Made by a program: the position numbers and the translations under genes. A stretch of DNA of 64,000 bases, from the NCBI RefSeq assembly GCF_012489685.1, contig NC_080041.1, positions 32,105,780-32,169,779 on the forward strand, written 5' to 3'. A model generated the notes under the pieces. That model was not told the DNA's origin, ran no database searches, and saw only the letters and a program-made list of their open reading frames with translations. This document shows positions 12,128-23,390 of the stretch, one piece after another. Source of the stretch: Lotus japonicus. Lineage: Eukaryota > Streptophyta > Magnoliopsida > Fabales > Fabaceae. The first letter of the stretch is position 1. Every line of letters starts with the position of its first letter.

Positions 12128-14377
12128 AACATTGTGAGACCCACTTAAAACACTTGGCATTCCATGACTTACTCTCACCAAACCCCCTTTATTAGATGAC
12201 AAGTGTCAACCTCTCCTTCATTCAGACCACCTCATTGAAGCCCATTTTTCTTGGACTTTTGTTTTGAGGTCCATCATTGACAACTCATTTAATGATCATT
12301 ATAAATTTCATTAATAATAGATTTTTAAAATCAAATCTCCCTTATGAATTAACCCTTTCTAAATTAAAGCAAGAATGCAAGATAGGCCAGAAATTTATAG
12401 TTTCGTTTTTTTTTCTCCCTTATGAATTAGTTTGCCTTTACTTTTTTCTACAAAGGTTTACCAATGAAAATCATTTATTTGACCTCTCTGTTTTTTCCGT
12501 TCAAAAAATTAAATATTAACCGTATTTAAATCATATTAATCCGGCACAGCCTAAGAGATGTAGTATCATAATTTTGTTTGACAGCTACTATACCATAATT
12601 ACATACCATATCTATTTTCTAATTTTTATACAAATATTTTTCTTCTTATACTCAAATTCACCTATAATTAGTTTTCCCAATAAAAAAAACAAAGATTCAC
12701 CTACAAATCTCACTATTATTTGTTTCAGGTTAAAAAAAATAAAAAAAATCTACATCGGAGCTTCATTAAGGAAAATCAATGTGTCAAGTTTTTTTAAAAA
12801 AAGTTTTATACCTGAGTATCACATTAAAAATACTACCATTTTTTAAAAATATTCCAAATTTGACATTGTCAAAATTTGGTGAGTCTGATTAGAAGGAAAA
12901 ATTAAGGTTGAGTAAATGCATTTTCTTTCTCAAACGGAAAAAAATAAAAAATCAATATTTCTCATTTAATTTAATTTTCTTATTTAATTTATTTGTCTTA
13001 TTTCATTTAATTTTGTTATTTGAGTTAATAGTGTATATTTTAACCCAACCCTCAATATTTTTTTTTTAAAAATTATGTGAAATATTGAGTGTATATATCT
13101 AATCATTATTAAATTATTCCCAAATTAATCATTGCATGAACTGATAAATGCTATTAATTTTCAGTTTTAATTTCGTTAAAAAATATATAGTGATATTCCA
13201 TACATTTTTAAATGAAGTTATGAGCATTAATTATTTATTATGAGTAGCATCATTCTCTCCATTATCAAATATTTTTCAAACTTATAGATCAAAGAAAGCA
13301 TTAAATGACTTTAAAAATAAATTAATACTAGAAGATTCATCTATATACTTTAGAAAAGAGGAAGGTTGTGAGCCCCACCTCCATGGTTTGGCACTCCAAG
13401 AATGACTCTCGCCCACCCCCTCTTTGCATGACAAGGGTCACCTTCTGATTGTTTTGGACCAAAATAGTAGAAGCCCATTTTAATTTCAGTTTTTTTATGG
13501 AGGCCCATTATTCAAAGTCATTTAATGATGATTTTGTTTTTATTTTTTTATAACCCCTAATTAATTGTTAACATAAAAGTTGTATACATATACCATTATA
13601 CCATTTATTATCATTTTTCAAAAAAAATCGAATTTTTGGTAGGCATGAAAAAGGTAATTTAGTAAGGTGAAAACATTCTCAAATTCAACGTTCAGGCTGC
13701 AGAAACTTTTTTGTTTGAATCTGAATCTTCAAACTATTTTTAAAACGAATATTCACAGCCTTGAATTTGACATTCAGCACCTGCACTGAATGAAGAATTA
13801 ATGGTGTTAATTATGTTAAGGAAATGAAGTCAAGAATTAAAAGGGTGTTAATTCTGCTGAGCAAGTCACGGGTTAATTTCTTTCAAGCATTCACACCATG
13901 TTAATGTTGCTTTACAAGTCAAACCTTAAAAACTTAATTTTGAGAACCATATTAATGACCCGTTCTTGAAAGAAATACACACTGCTTTTTTTTTGGTGCG
14001 AAAATAAAGAAATTAATTCTTGAAAGAAATTAATATGACTTGCAATAAAAGTCAAACCTTAAATACTGTAATAACACCATGTTAATCTTAATTCCTATTT
14101 TCCTTTAATTGCTCATCAGCATGAGTAATTCACGTGTAACACATGGTATTTGGTCCATAATAATTAATTTCAATAGTGAAAATTGACCTAGAAAAAAAAA
14201 ATTACCTCCTTGCAATCAGATTTGTATTATCGTCCAACCTTTTTTTTTCTTTCCTTTTTTAACATTCATTGACCAGTAACCCTAATTCTCAAATTCATAT
14301 ATAAATCATCTCATGCTATTCTTTAACTTCATCATCCCTTCCCACCAACTATTAGCTTTGAAATATACTTTGTTCTA
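12128..14377. other. AT-rich non-coding stretch, probable 5' part of Helitron A
   Basis: No gene is supported here. Two diverged copies of a block of about 160 bp occur at about 12131-12300 and 13367-13535 (shared words TGGCA.TCCA.GA, ACTCTC.CCA, ATGACAAG.GTCA, GAAGCCCATTTT, CATTTAATGAT). Near 13900-14090, AAGTCAAACCTTAAA and ACACCATGTTAAT recur. The region leads into the RPA-like gene at 14378. A Helitron 5' TC terminus could not be located. Confidence 0.45.
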
Positions 14378-14497
14378 ATGGCTATCGACGATCTCGCCAC
14401 CATCGATGCCTCAAAGGAGAACTGGTCTGTTGTTGCAAAGGTGAACCAGTTGTGGCTTAGTCCGAGCTTATATGGCTCCAAGCTTCCATTTTCCATG
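14378..14497 (+). pseudogene. RPA1-like gene A, exon 1 (first part), interrupted by element X
   Basis: The ATG at 14378 opens 40 codons (MAIDDLATID..., ending GSKLPFSM) that fit the N-terminal OB-fold of a plant replication protein A 70-kDa-like subunit, a single-strand DNA binding protein. The frame stops at a 5-bp sequence CCATG that recurs at 18507-18511, where the coding resumes as DMILMDDK (18512-18535). That join is in frame and matches the family's usual PFSMEMVLMD-type block, so element X split one exon. Plant Helitrons commonly carry such RPA genes, and a Helitron 3' end lies downstream at 40828-40856. Other exons are at 39776-40340. Confidence 0.85.
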
Positions 14498-14536
14498 TGT
14501 ACTAGCATTGGGCTTACAACCTTTGTAATTTAGTGG
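14498..14536 (+). repeat. Truncated left LTR of element X
   Basis: The 39 bases match the start of the right LTR at 18279 (ACTAGCATTGGGCTTACA, then CCTTTGTAATTTAGTGGG), with one mismatch and a 2-base length difference near the end. The match stops abruptly at 14536. Confidence 0.8.
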
Positions 14537-15625
14537 GATGTCGAAGCAGGTAGAGAGTGAGACTTCAATTCTTTCTACTTTTTCTGGCAAAGGATTAGTT
14601 GTTTTCTCCTTCGCCCTCATTCTGATTATCATCTTCGCCCTTGTCATCATTTTCTTCTTCTTCTTCTTCTCTTTCTCCTTCTTCTTCTTCTTCAAAGTTG
14701 GGTATGATCAATTTTCCATCAATGATCCTGGCATAGGGATCAATGCCTTCAGTCTTAAGGGGTAGGTTGGGATTGAGGAATAAAATTTGTTTTTTGGCTT
14801 TGTCAAAGCCGGCTTCAAGTTGTGACAGAATGGAGAATTTCAGGGAGGCAACATCCGCAGAGAGGTCGGCAACCGACTTCTTCAGATTCTCATTTTCGGA
14901 GGCTAAAAGGCTCGCCTCCTCTTTCAGTTTTTGGGCTTCTTCTTCCTTCGCCTTCATCAAGGCTTGGTTCTCTTCGAATGTTTTCTTCAATTTTTCAAGT
15001 TCTAAAGCCAGGTGCTTGGCTTTCTTCTCATTAGCTTTGTTAGACTTTTCCATCAACTTCATCGCCGATTTTAGTTTGGTGTTCTCTTTCTCCCGATCTT
15101 CAAGTTTTTTGGCGGAAGGGAGTTCGTCAAAGCCGTTTGATTCAATCTCTATCATTTTGGAAATCGCAGCGATTTCCAAACTCTTGGTCATGACAGCTTG
15201 ACATGCCTCTTGAAGGCCAATTTTTCTTATCTTCTCTCTGTCCGCCACAAACACAAGATTTGTGTCTACCAAGGAGTTGAAGTTAATCCTGGAGTCCCAA
15301 AGCGATGTGACTTCCTCTAAAGTCATGTCTTCGAATTCTTTAAGTTCATATTTCCAAGAAGGGGGTGGGGCGCTGGAAGACCCATGTTGATTTCCCCCCT
15401 TCGCCATAAATGCAGTGCCCATTGTAGATTGAATAACAATTTTTTCTGCAGGCTTCTCAATGCTCTGCTTCATTCTCTTTCTCATTGGGGGAGGGTTGTT
15501 TTCGGTTTCAGAGTGGCTTCCTTCAGGTTCAGTCAAGGTTTTGGTGGGCGTAGCTTTGTTCTTCAATGCCTGCTGTTCCCGGCGAAAGCGGAGGATATCA
15601 TCTTCAGAGAGGCGAGACATCTTGG

Positions 15626-15712
15626 CTGAAAGATCACAGAATACAAATCAATGTTAGAATTTTCTTTTGAAGAAAAGTTATGAGTTGAGGGAGGACAATT
15701 CGTGATTCTTAC
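15626..15712 (-). other. Predicted intron of the element X antisense ORF
   Basis: On the - strand the donor is TTG/GTAAGA and the acceptor CTTTCAG/CCAAG-ATG. Its place, exactly 5 nt before an internal ATG, is identical in the other two Tat-type elements of this window. Confidence 0.75.
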
Positions 15713-16442
15713 CAACAAATTGTGCCAGTTTCTTTCTTGAAATGCAAGGTAAAAATCAGAGAGATTTAAGTGGATATTTGACAGAAAATCAACTTCGAAT
15801 TTCTCATCGGCTGTTAATGAGGATTCGACCACTTTGTAAATAAGTTCGGGCTTATCAGTCCAATAGAAGGGAAAACGTGGGGTGCGATCGTCAAAATAGA
15901 AAATATCCTTGCAGTGCTCTGTTTCTTTCAATCTGAAAAATTCCTTTCCAGTGTTTGTAATTGCTCCTAAACAGAGTGAACAATCCACTTCCCCTAGCGG
16001 AAGAAAGGGAGATATATTCACCTTTCACTTTCATCCTGGAGGTTTCAACAAAGGAGAAAAACTTTTTGCAAGTTGGTACTATGTCTAGGCAGATGCACAA
16101 TAACTCGAACGCCCTAAGGTAAGCCCAGCCGTTGGCAGAGAGTTCGGTTGGGGCGATGTTCATTAGAGATAGGCTAGAGCAGGTGAAGTCAGACAGGGGG
16201 AGTTTGTATTCTAGGTCAAAAAACAAGGTTTTGAAGAAATAAGTGTGATTTTTTCCATTGTTATCGGGTTTTCCGAAACAACAGGGCTTGTCTGGGGCAC
16301 ATGCAATTGTGTCTAAGTAAGTATCATCGCCATCAGCCCTAAAGGTGTACTCTGTTAGCAAATCCATCACCTTGGGGGTGGTGCAATAATCGCTGTATCT
16401 AGTAGCGATTTTCCGAGAGATCCAGAGAGAATCAGCAGCAGT

Positions 16443-16535
16443 CTATGAGGCACGGACACTGATACGGATACGGATACGATACGAACACGAATACGGCGAT
16501 ACGGCTAAAATAAAAAAAGTAGGATACGGGGATAC

Positions 16536-16571
<36 letters not shown>

Positions 16572-17225
16572 CATAAAATAAAGAGAGCATGTCATATAAT
16601 ATATTATCAAAAGTAGGATACGGGAATACATTTTTTTTTCTAATAGTATAAGTGTCTTTTTTAAAAAAATATTGGAACATAAAATATGATTACATATAGC
16701 CACACTTTTTAAAATATATATATTAACTAAATATTATAGTTATTTTTTCTAAAAATATAAACAAGTTTAAAATATTTACCCGGTCATTGTTTTTTTGTTT
16801 ACCCAATTTGAAAATGTTTTAAAAGAAACATCAGTCCACTTTAAAGTTGACGAGCCCAACTCTTTTTTTAGGAAAGCCCAAATACCAAACCCTAGTATCC
16901 TTTCTTTTACCTTCTGCCTCTCTACTGTTCATCCTCCACAGCCGTCAACTACAACTACCAGGTATACAGCGTAATTGCCTCTCTTTTTTTCTCCCTCTCC
17001 CACTCTCTTCTTTCTCCCTCCCCTGCTCCGCCACTGACGAGACGCGTATCCGCCGCTCCCCACCGTGTCCGATACGGCGCGCGCGACGTATCCATTATCG
17101 CCACCGTATCCGGAGCTGCCCTCACGTATCCGACACATTTCCCCGGCGTGTCGCACGCGTTCCCGTATTCGGGGCGTGTCGACACGCCGATACGGTGTTC
17201 TCAGGCCGTATCCGTGCTTCCCAAG
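16443..17225. mobile_element. hAT-like non-autonomous element (783 bp) inside the antisense ORF
   Basis: It is flanked by perfect 8-bp duplications GCAGCAGT (16435-16442 and 17226-17233); removing one copy plus the element restores the coding frame across the junction. The ends are imperfect inverted repeats (CTATGAGGCACGGA against CTTGGGAAGCACGGA). Subterminal GATACGG motifs crowd the left end and their complements CGTATCC crowd the right end. The centre has an AT dinucleotide run (about 16540-16566). No transposase is present. The 8-bp TSD favours hAT; a MULE with one TSD mismatch is the alternative. Confidence 0.82.
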
Positions 17226-17281
17226 GCAGCAGTAGGGTTCTTACGATTCCTAGGTGCTTTACGAGGATTTTTAGCAACCAT

Positions 17282-18278
17282 TTTGACGGAAACCTTCCTG
17301 AAATTAAAAGGAAATGGGAACTATGAGGGTAGTGATTAGTGTGAGAAGCTTTTTTGGGTCATGAATTTTGGGGTGTGCTAAGTAGATCGACAGTCGGTTC
17401 TGGGTAAATCTTGGGTAATAAAGAGTTCAGTTCGATATTAAGATTTTGATTTGTAAAAAGGAATATGAACGAGGAAGAGATAGAGAAATTACCAGGAGTG
17501 TAAGTGCAAAGTTTTGGAGATGGAGAATGCGTTGCTTGTAAATCCCAGAAATGCTTCAAGTGTCGAGCGCCAGCACAGGTTGTGTTTCAAGTTTTAGAGA
17601 GGATTTTTGAAAAGTTTGGAAGTACTGAGAAGGAGTATGGGTGGTGTTTTTATAGGCGATGAGAGGAAGATGAAGAGGTAGAAATTAGGAATAAACGTGT
17701 GCTTCCACGCGTCGATTAGAGTTGTAAGCTTGGAAACGTGTCCTTTCGAGGGCCGGAAATTTGTTCTTCTTGAAACGTTTTTGGGGGGAACGGTCGTGTC
17801 TGTAGTTTTTGAATTGAATTCTTCGTATCTAGCGTGTGATGGAATTAAGTCAGTGGGTTTTAAATGCTGAGTGGAAGCAAGCATTGGGAATGGTCAGGCT
17901 TTGCTTCACCATGTGATAAAGTTGGTAGTTTCGAGTTTCAAAATATTTGCATATCTTGTTTATGACTGTGACAGGGACGTGACATTGAAATGACAAATAA
18001 AGATTTTGGCCAAGATTCTGCAAATGGAGGCAAGTGAAATAGTTTCATCCTATTTACATAGGCGAAGCTATGAAGTTATTGGCGAAGTTATTTCTCTGGT
18101 TATTTATTATAAGAATTAATGTAATGGTAGTGTAATCACTATGTTGAAGCCTGTGAGCTCATTTCAGATTTAGTGTTGTTACTTTTATGCTTTACAGGGC
18201 GAAGGAGTTATGATGTGGGCTCTGTTAAAAGACACACTACATCTTAAAAGGATTTTAAGATTAGGTGTCTTGTGGGCT
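17282..18278. other. Leader and promoter region of the antisense ORF plus 3' UTR of element X
   Basis: No coding frame is supported. On the - strand TATAAAAA lies at 17647-17654, about 366 bp before the ATG at 17281, in the context CCTATAAAAAC that recurs upstream of the antisense ORF at 57020. The right LTR begins at 18279. Confidence 0.55.
17647..17654 (-). promoter_or_regulatory. TATA box of the element X antisense ORF
   Basis: The complement reads CCTATAAAAACACC. The near-identical CCTATAAAAACCC stands 223 bp before the ATG of the homologous ORF at 57020, so this is probably a dedicated promoter rather than chance. Confidence 0.6.
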
Positions 18279-18506
18279 TGTTTACTAGCATTGGGCTTAC
18301 AGCCTTTGTAATTTAGTGGGCTCACCAACTTTGTAATATTGGGCCAGGCGACCCATGACTCGCACGGGTCAAAACCAGCATATAAATAAAGGACACCGCC
18401 CAAGCGGTGGGGGATCCAACACTTTTTTACTCATTTCTTACTTTGTCTTATTTTGTTACTGTCTTCTAATTGCTTAGCCCTGACCGGAAAGTTCTAGACC
18501 GGAACA
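18279..18506 (+). repeat. Right LTR of element X
   Basis: It starts TGTTTACTAGCATTGGGC and ends CCGGAACA before the CCATG duplication. A CATATAAATAAAGG TATA element lies at about 18380. Length is about 228 bp. Confidence 0.75.
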
Positions 18507-18536
18507 CCATGGACATGATTCTTATGGATGACAAGG
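18507..18536 (+). pseudogene. RPA1-like gene A, rest of exon 1 up to its splice donor
   Basis: After the CCATG duplication, 18512-18535 encodes DMILMDDK in the frame left at 14497. The next bases, CAAGG, are the target duplication of the Tat element. In the uninterrupted gene the sequence would be CAAG/GTAAATC, a normal 5' splice site, so the retrotransposon cut the gene exactly at the donor. The right TSD copy (39681-39685) re-creates the donor. Confidence 0.85.
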
Positions 18537-18856
18537 TGTTCCGTGCTAGAACATACAATGGGAAGGTAGTACCCAAAATGTGAGGAAAGTGATATGAATG
18601 CTTAGAGAGAGAAACTCTAACCGCTTAGAGAGAGAACATGTAACTGAATTTCAATGCTATTATTTCTCAAATGAGCTAAAAGTCCCTTACAATTGGTATT
18701 CCCCTCCTATTTATAGAGGTGGAGTTGGGCTTTGGCGCCCTTAATCTATCTAAATGGGCCAGTTAGGCCTCGGGAAGGGAGGCCCAAGGTCCTGATGCGT
18801 CCCACGCCTAAGGTTGAGTCTCCTGGGCGAGGGACCCTGAGGTCTCGCCTAGTCCA
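18537..18856 (-). repeat. 3' LTR of the Tat-type element
   Basis: This 320-bp TG...CA sequence is paired with 39361-39680. A - strand TATA lies near 18709. The left flank is CAAGG. Confidence 0.92.
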
Positions 18857-19617
18857 CAAGTCCACAAGACACTGAGCTCGAAGCATGAGAGCTAAGTGTG
18901 TCTTTAAGTAAGAACTAAGATGACAGCCCTAAGAAATCTAACTGAAACTTAGAACTTAAGATTCAGAAATGAGGAACAACGGCCAACATGGCCTAATAAA
19001 CGAAGCTTTTACAATCAACACTTTGGACTTCCAGCTGCTTCCTCTTCTTCCGGGCGAACCAAGTCCACAGGCAGGCTCGCGACGATAGCATCTAGTCCGC
19101 CCGCTTCATCATAGTTATGCATGTGCCCTAAATCGTGACGTTTTGTCACGTGTTGCGTCCTTTCCACGCGTCACACCTTGAGGCGATGTTTGGATCCATA
19201 AATCCACAGAATCTCAACCGCCACCTTTGAAATGTCTTTTCGAATCATGTCAACACCTTGTCAATTTTAAATTTGAACCAACCAGCTTCAACCGCCACAG
19301 CTTTCCACTTAATGCGCTGCCCCTGCTCTCCGGAATCCACGTCACACCTTTTGTGTGATGGCCCCACCTTTACCATGATGATTTACCATGATGAGGCACG
19401 ACTTTCCAACCTTTATCACACCCAACCCTTGAGTTCTTTTCCCTCACATCATTCATCATCTTCTATTAACTGCTCCCATATTCGCTCCCGACTCTCGCTC
19501 CGGTCTCCTTTGCTAATCTCACGAATCCCCACTCCGGCTCTCGCTCTTCTTCTCACAGTTCCCTTCCTGGTTAGTTTTCATCCCTTCCTTCTCCCCTTTC
19601 TGTCTTTTCTTTCTTTG
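18857..19617 (+). other. Untranslated stretch before the antisense ORF
   Basis: No coding is supported before the ATG at 19618. The bases after the LTR (CAAGTCCACAAGACAC) resemble those after the LTR at 56131. A degraded TATA-like ACCTTTATCACACCC sits near 19410, where element 3 has CCTATAAAAACCC. Confidence 0.5.
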
Positions 19618-21733
19618 ATGTCTTTAACAGGGATCTTGTCCTCCATTGAGGAGATCAAAGCCCATCGCTTGGCGACCTTCGCCCCTCTGCCCTCCCCTAT
19701 TTCAGAAGCCCCTGATCAAGGAGTTCTTGATCAACCATCGAAACTGTTAACTAGCAAATCCGTCTCTGACCTTGCTCGTAAGGTCGGTGGGCTCTGCCAT
19801 TCTTTGTTATTAGAGGGCCTTCTCCGAACCACTGGACGTCGGGGACGGGACCGCCCCTGGCAGCATCGTGGGCTTAACGACCCCAAATATTCCCATTTTT
19901 CCTTTGCTTATGAATACCTATTTCTTGACCCGAGCATTAAACTTCCCTTCTCCTCCTTTCTTACTCAAATGTTGTGCGATATCTATTTTTCTCCTTGTCA
20001 ACTCCATCCCCGCTCCTGGGCCTATCTGCGGTGTTTTGAGATTCTTTGCCATAGCGTTGACGTAGCGCCCTCTGCTACCCTTTTTTCCTTCTTTTTTGAA
20101 GTAGATTCTCGAACTCGAGGGTCTCGCGGCTGGGTTGCCCTGGCCCCTCGGCCAGGCCGAGAACGATTTGCTCCTTATCAAGTGGGGCCGTAATCTTATT
20201 TGGCTCGCCGGTATTTCCGGGTTCTTATTCATCCTGCGTATCCTTCCACGTTTACTCAGGAAGGGGGAGAAGCCTTCTTTCCGCTTTACTGGACGCTGTC
20301 CCCCAGATCCTTATCCGACTTCCCAAAAATATCTTTCTCCTCCAGAGAAAGCTTCGCCGTTGAGGTCTTATCTCGACTCCCACTTTTTAGTTGTATTGAA
20401 CTGCTTGGTGTCTCCCCAGGATCCAAACTGCTTCCCCGACTAGGTCCTTTTTCTTACTCCTTCGTCGCACCCCCTTTTTTATATGATCTTCATCTCTAAC
20501 GACTGCTCTCTCTTTTTCTTTTCAGGAAAAATGAATTTCTCTTCCGACGAACTGCTGAAGGCTTTCCTCTCCAGGGGCGTTAAAACTCCTCCCTTCGCTC
20601 ATACTGGGGAGAAGAGACAAAGCTCGCCGTTGGACGACGGTGTTTCCAAGAAGAAAAAATTGGACGAGCTGAAAACACTTTTCGTCTCTTCAACCGTCCC
20701 TGGCGAGGGGGGCACTGCCTCTGGCTCTCCCGCCTCGGTTGGTGCGGGTGATTCTTCTAAACCTGTTCATCAGGTCGAGGCGAGCATTTCCCAGGCTGAG
20801 GGCCTTTCTCGCCCCCCAGTGTCACCAATGGACTAGTCCTCGCCAACTGCCGTTCATTCCCCAACTTCTGCCTCTGACTTGCCAGCTCCTGCTTCTCCCA
20901 AGGCTGTTGGTGAGGAAAAAGACACCTCTCTGAATCGTCCATAGAACCCCTCTGGTGAATCAAGCTTCGATCCTTTCTCCTTCCTGCTTTCTCACCCCTT
21001 CCTCGAGAAACTAAGGGAAACTCCCAACCGAAACCCGCAAGACGTTGCTCAAGAAGCTGTGTCAAACCTCCTCCGAGCTGGCTCCCTGTTCGCTCAAGTG
21101 GCTTGGGAGGCACGTCCCCTTACCGGAATTGCTGGACTCCGGCAGGAGGTGGAGAAACTACGCTCGTCCAACCTTCAATTCAATGAAACTTGCTCCAAGC
21201 TGTCCAAACAATTGGCCTCTGAAACGGAGAAGACAGCGACGATGCAGAAGAAACTCGATGAGGTGAAGCTTGCGCAAGCTGCGGCTGACAAGAAAGAGGA
21301 ACAACTTGAAAACCAAATTGAAGAGCTCCGCAAAACTCTTGGTACCCAGGAGGCTACCCTTACTTCTCTGAAGGAAGACCTTTTGACCAAGAATGAGGAA
21401 ATCGCCAAGTTACGCAAAGACTTGGCGGACAGGGGTAAAGCTCTTGTCGACGCTCGCTCTGATTTGGAGTCGAAACGCAAACTCTTGGCCGAACAAGACG
21501 CCCAGGCCCTCGCCTTGGAGGAGAAGATAAGGGGCGCAGCTGCTCACGCGGTGGCCAATGAGCGTATCCGTGGCTTTCTGATCGCCAAGGCTCAAGTCAA
21601 ACACCTTCATCCCAACATCAACATGGGTCCCTTGGGAGTTTTTAAGAAGATTACACCCGCCGGGCTGGAAGGTGCTAAAGATCCACCGGGAGTCACTAAC
21701 GTTGACCTTGGAGACGCTGTGGAGCAAAAATAA
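19618..21733 (+). pseudogene. Antisense ORF of the Tat-type element, broken by a frameshift and two nonsense codons
   Basis: The ATG at 19618 (MSLTGILSS) starts a protein homologous to those at 14595-17281 and 57020-59617. It contains IKAHRLATFAPLP, then HFSFAYEYLF, LPFSSF and LHPRSWAYLRCFEIL. A frameshift near 20190 precedes YFRVLIHPAYPSTF. An intron (donor CTAG/GTCCTT near 20441, acceptor TTTTCAG at about 20525) ends 5 nt before ATG at 20531 (MNFSSDELLK). In exon 2 the frame has TAG codons at 20834 and 20941, then is open through a coiled coil (about 21120-21530) to 21733, with the C-terminal motif HLHPNINMGPLGVFKKIT. It lacks the acidic tail of its relatives. The biochemical role is unknown. 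Confidence 0.82.
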
Positions 21734-22041
21734 AGAGACAGATAAAACAATGTTTACTTCTTATTTTAATATTGGATTATTGTAATGTTAGTACTCTTTT
21801 TCTTTACTCATCGTATTTTAGTTTAAGACAGCTATTTTAGTTTTCACTATATTATTTCTCTCGCGCATTTTAGTGCTTTTCGATTTCCTCTCTCGCATCC
21901 TCCATAGTTTCTTTATTTTTGAATTACGTCTAACGACATTGATGGTGTGCTGGGTTCAACTAGGACTCGTTGCTCAGTTTTTGAACCGAGGCTTTCATTC
22001 ACACACATATTTCCCGTAAGATCAGGTGTGGCCCCGCCAGC
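21734..22041. other. Non-coding spacer between convergent antisense ORF and pol (first part)
   Basis: No gene is seen. It is homologous to 59618-59990 of the other Tat-type element (shared words TTACG.CTAACGA and AACTAGGACT.GTTGCT). It is cut at CCAGC by the solo LTR. Confidence 0.55.
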
Positions 22042-23020
22042 TGTAACACCCCGATTTTCGGGTGTCACTTTAGTAACTCAAAAATAAAATAAAGCGGAAA
22101 AGCAGGTATTTTTTTTGTTTTCTTTTTTTTTTAAATAAAAAGACTTGTCGAAATAAAGACTCAACTCATTCGCGATTAACAGCGACTAATATACAATAAA
22201 AGCACAGCCCTCGCTACAACCTAAATCATCGTCACGAGTGTCCTCAAGTGACGGAAAGTAACATCAAGTAACTAAAAGTATTGCCCAATGGCAAACAAGT
22301 GCGACCCATAGCCAGAGTCATAAGTTTTATAAATACAGCCCTCCAAGAAAGTAAGTCAGCCCAAAACGACCTCCAAAGGACCTCCTACGTCCGACAAACT
22401 CCCTGTGATCCTCATGGAAGAGAACCACACAAAAAGCTAATTGTCGGAGACCTACCCTGCCCCAAAATAAGAAATGAAAATCAGAGCTATGATAACGAAA
22501 CCCGATATACTACACTCCTAACATCGACCCTCATCCGATCCTGCATGAAGTTCGGGTCCACGTCGAAGGCTCAGTAGTAGTCATTTCGCTCCGGGTCCTC
22601 CCCGAACGACGAACCATCACGAATCAGCTGTTGAACGTCTAGCAGCAGGCCGACCGCCCAAACATAAACATGAACACAAAGCCAAGGCGCGAGGGTCAAC
22701 TCACAGAATATGATAGATAATACAAGCAACATGTGAAGAATAAGGGGGTATATATATATGTTGTATATATACATATAAGTTCTGCATTGCCTACCCTAAG
22801 GTATATACATGGCATGTTATCGAATCTCTAGTAACAACACAATATTCAATATCTCAACAATTCAACAAATAACATAACAATGTTCACCAATATCAAATCA
22901 TCAAAATCTCAACATATGAAGTTAGGTGATAAGGTTAGTCAAACAATGTATCGTCCTCCCAACGCACAAGTGTCTAACTAAACAAATGTTCCCTGTCGTT
23001 TTCCCTAGGGTAAACGACGA

Positions 23021-23390
23021 TGAAATCTCACGCTTTCATGAAGTCTAACGCTTCAATGGAGTCTTACGCTTTCACGAAGTCTCACGCTTCAGTGAAATCT
23101 CACACATTCACGAAGTCTCACGCTTCAGTGAAGTTTCACGCCTTCATGAAGTCTCCCGCTTCAATGAAGTTTCACACCTTCACGTAGTCTCACGCTTCAG
23201 TGAAGTTTCACGCCTCCGCAAAGTATCCCGCTTAAGCGAAGGTTCCCGTCTCCACGAGGTCTCCCGCCTCAGTGAAGTTTCTGCTTTCACGAAGTCTCAC
23301 GCTTCAGTGAATTTGCACACTTTCACGAAGTCTCACGCTTTAGTGAAGTTCCATGCTTTCACGAAGTCTCACGCCTCAGTGAAGCTTCTC
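23021..23390. repeat. 36-bp minisatellite, about 10 degenerate copies
   Basis: The unit is close to CACGAAGTCTCACGCTTCAG plus TGAAGTTTCACGCCTT, with substitutions between copies and no unique spacers. At least seven units contain TTCnnGAA, the dimeric core of a plant heat-shock element. It sits inside the solo LTR; the intact LTRs at 1-8973 instead have other tandem repeats. Confidence 0.9.

Larger units (their letters stand above)
14595..17281 (-). pseudogene. Antisense ORF of element X (Transposase_28-like, coiled coil, acidic tail), split by an hAT-like insertion
   Basis: Read leftward, the ATG at 17281 opens MVAKNPRKAP. The frame is broken at 17233 by an inserted element and resumes at 16442. 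The next part carries the family block LPLSDF...APTEL...GWAYLRAFELLC. A T-run indel near 15948 shifts the frame before KEFFRLKETE, and a further small shift lies before the donor. An intron (about 15712-15626; GTAAGA...TTTCAG) ends 5 nt before ATG at 15620. Exon 2 (14595-15620) is open: a long coiled coil (about residues 165-270) and an acidic tail of Glu/Asp. The domain resembles the Pfam 'putative gypsy type transposon' family; its function is unknown to me. It is a pseudogene because of the insertion and frameshifts. Confidence 0.82.
14498..18506 (+). mobile_element. Element X: Tat-type LTR element, internally deleted
   Basis: It is flanked by CCATG at 14493-14497 and 18507-18511. The right LTR (18279-18506) has TATA at about 18380 on the + strand and ends GGAACA. 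The left LTR keeps only its first ~39 bp (TGTACTAGCATTGGGC..., 14498-14536), and then the sequence jumps to the 3' end of the antisense ORF. The rest of the left LTR, gag and pol are missing, so this is a deletion derivative. The orientation (+) is inferred from the TATA box and from the antisense ORF lying on the - strand, as in the other two Tat-type elements. Confidence 0.8.

Noticed and set aside
23021..23390. Regularly spaced 36-bp repeats, reminiscent of a CRISPR array
   Set aside because: Units are back to back without unique spacers, vary between copies, and lie in a plant retrotransposon LTR; it is a minisatellite.
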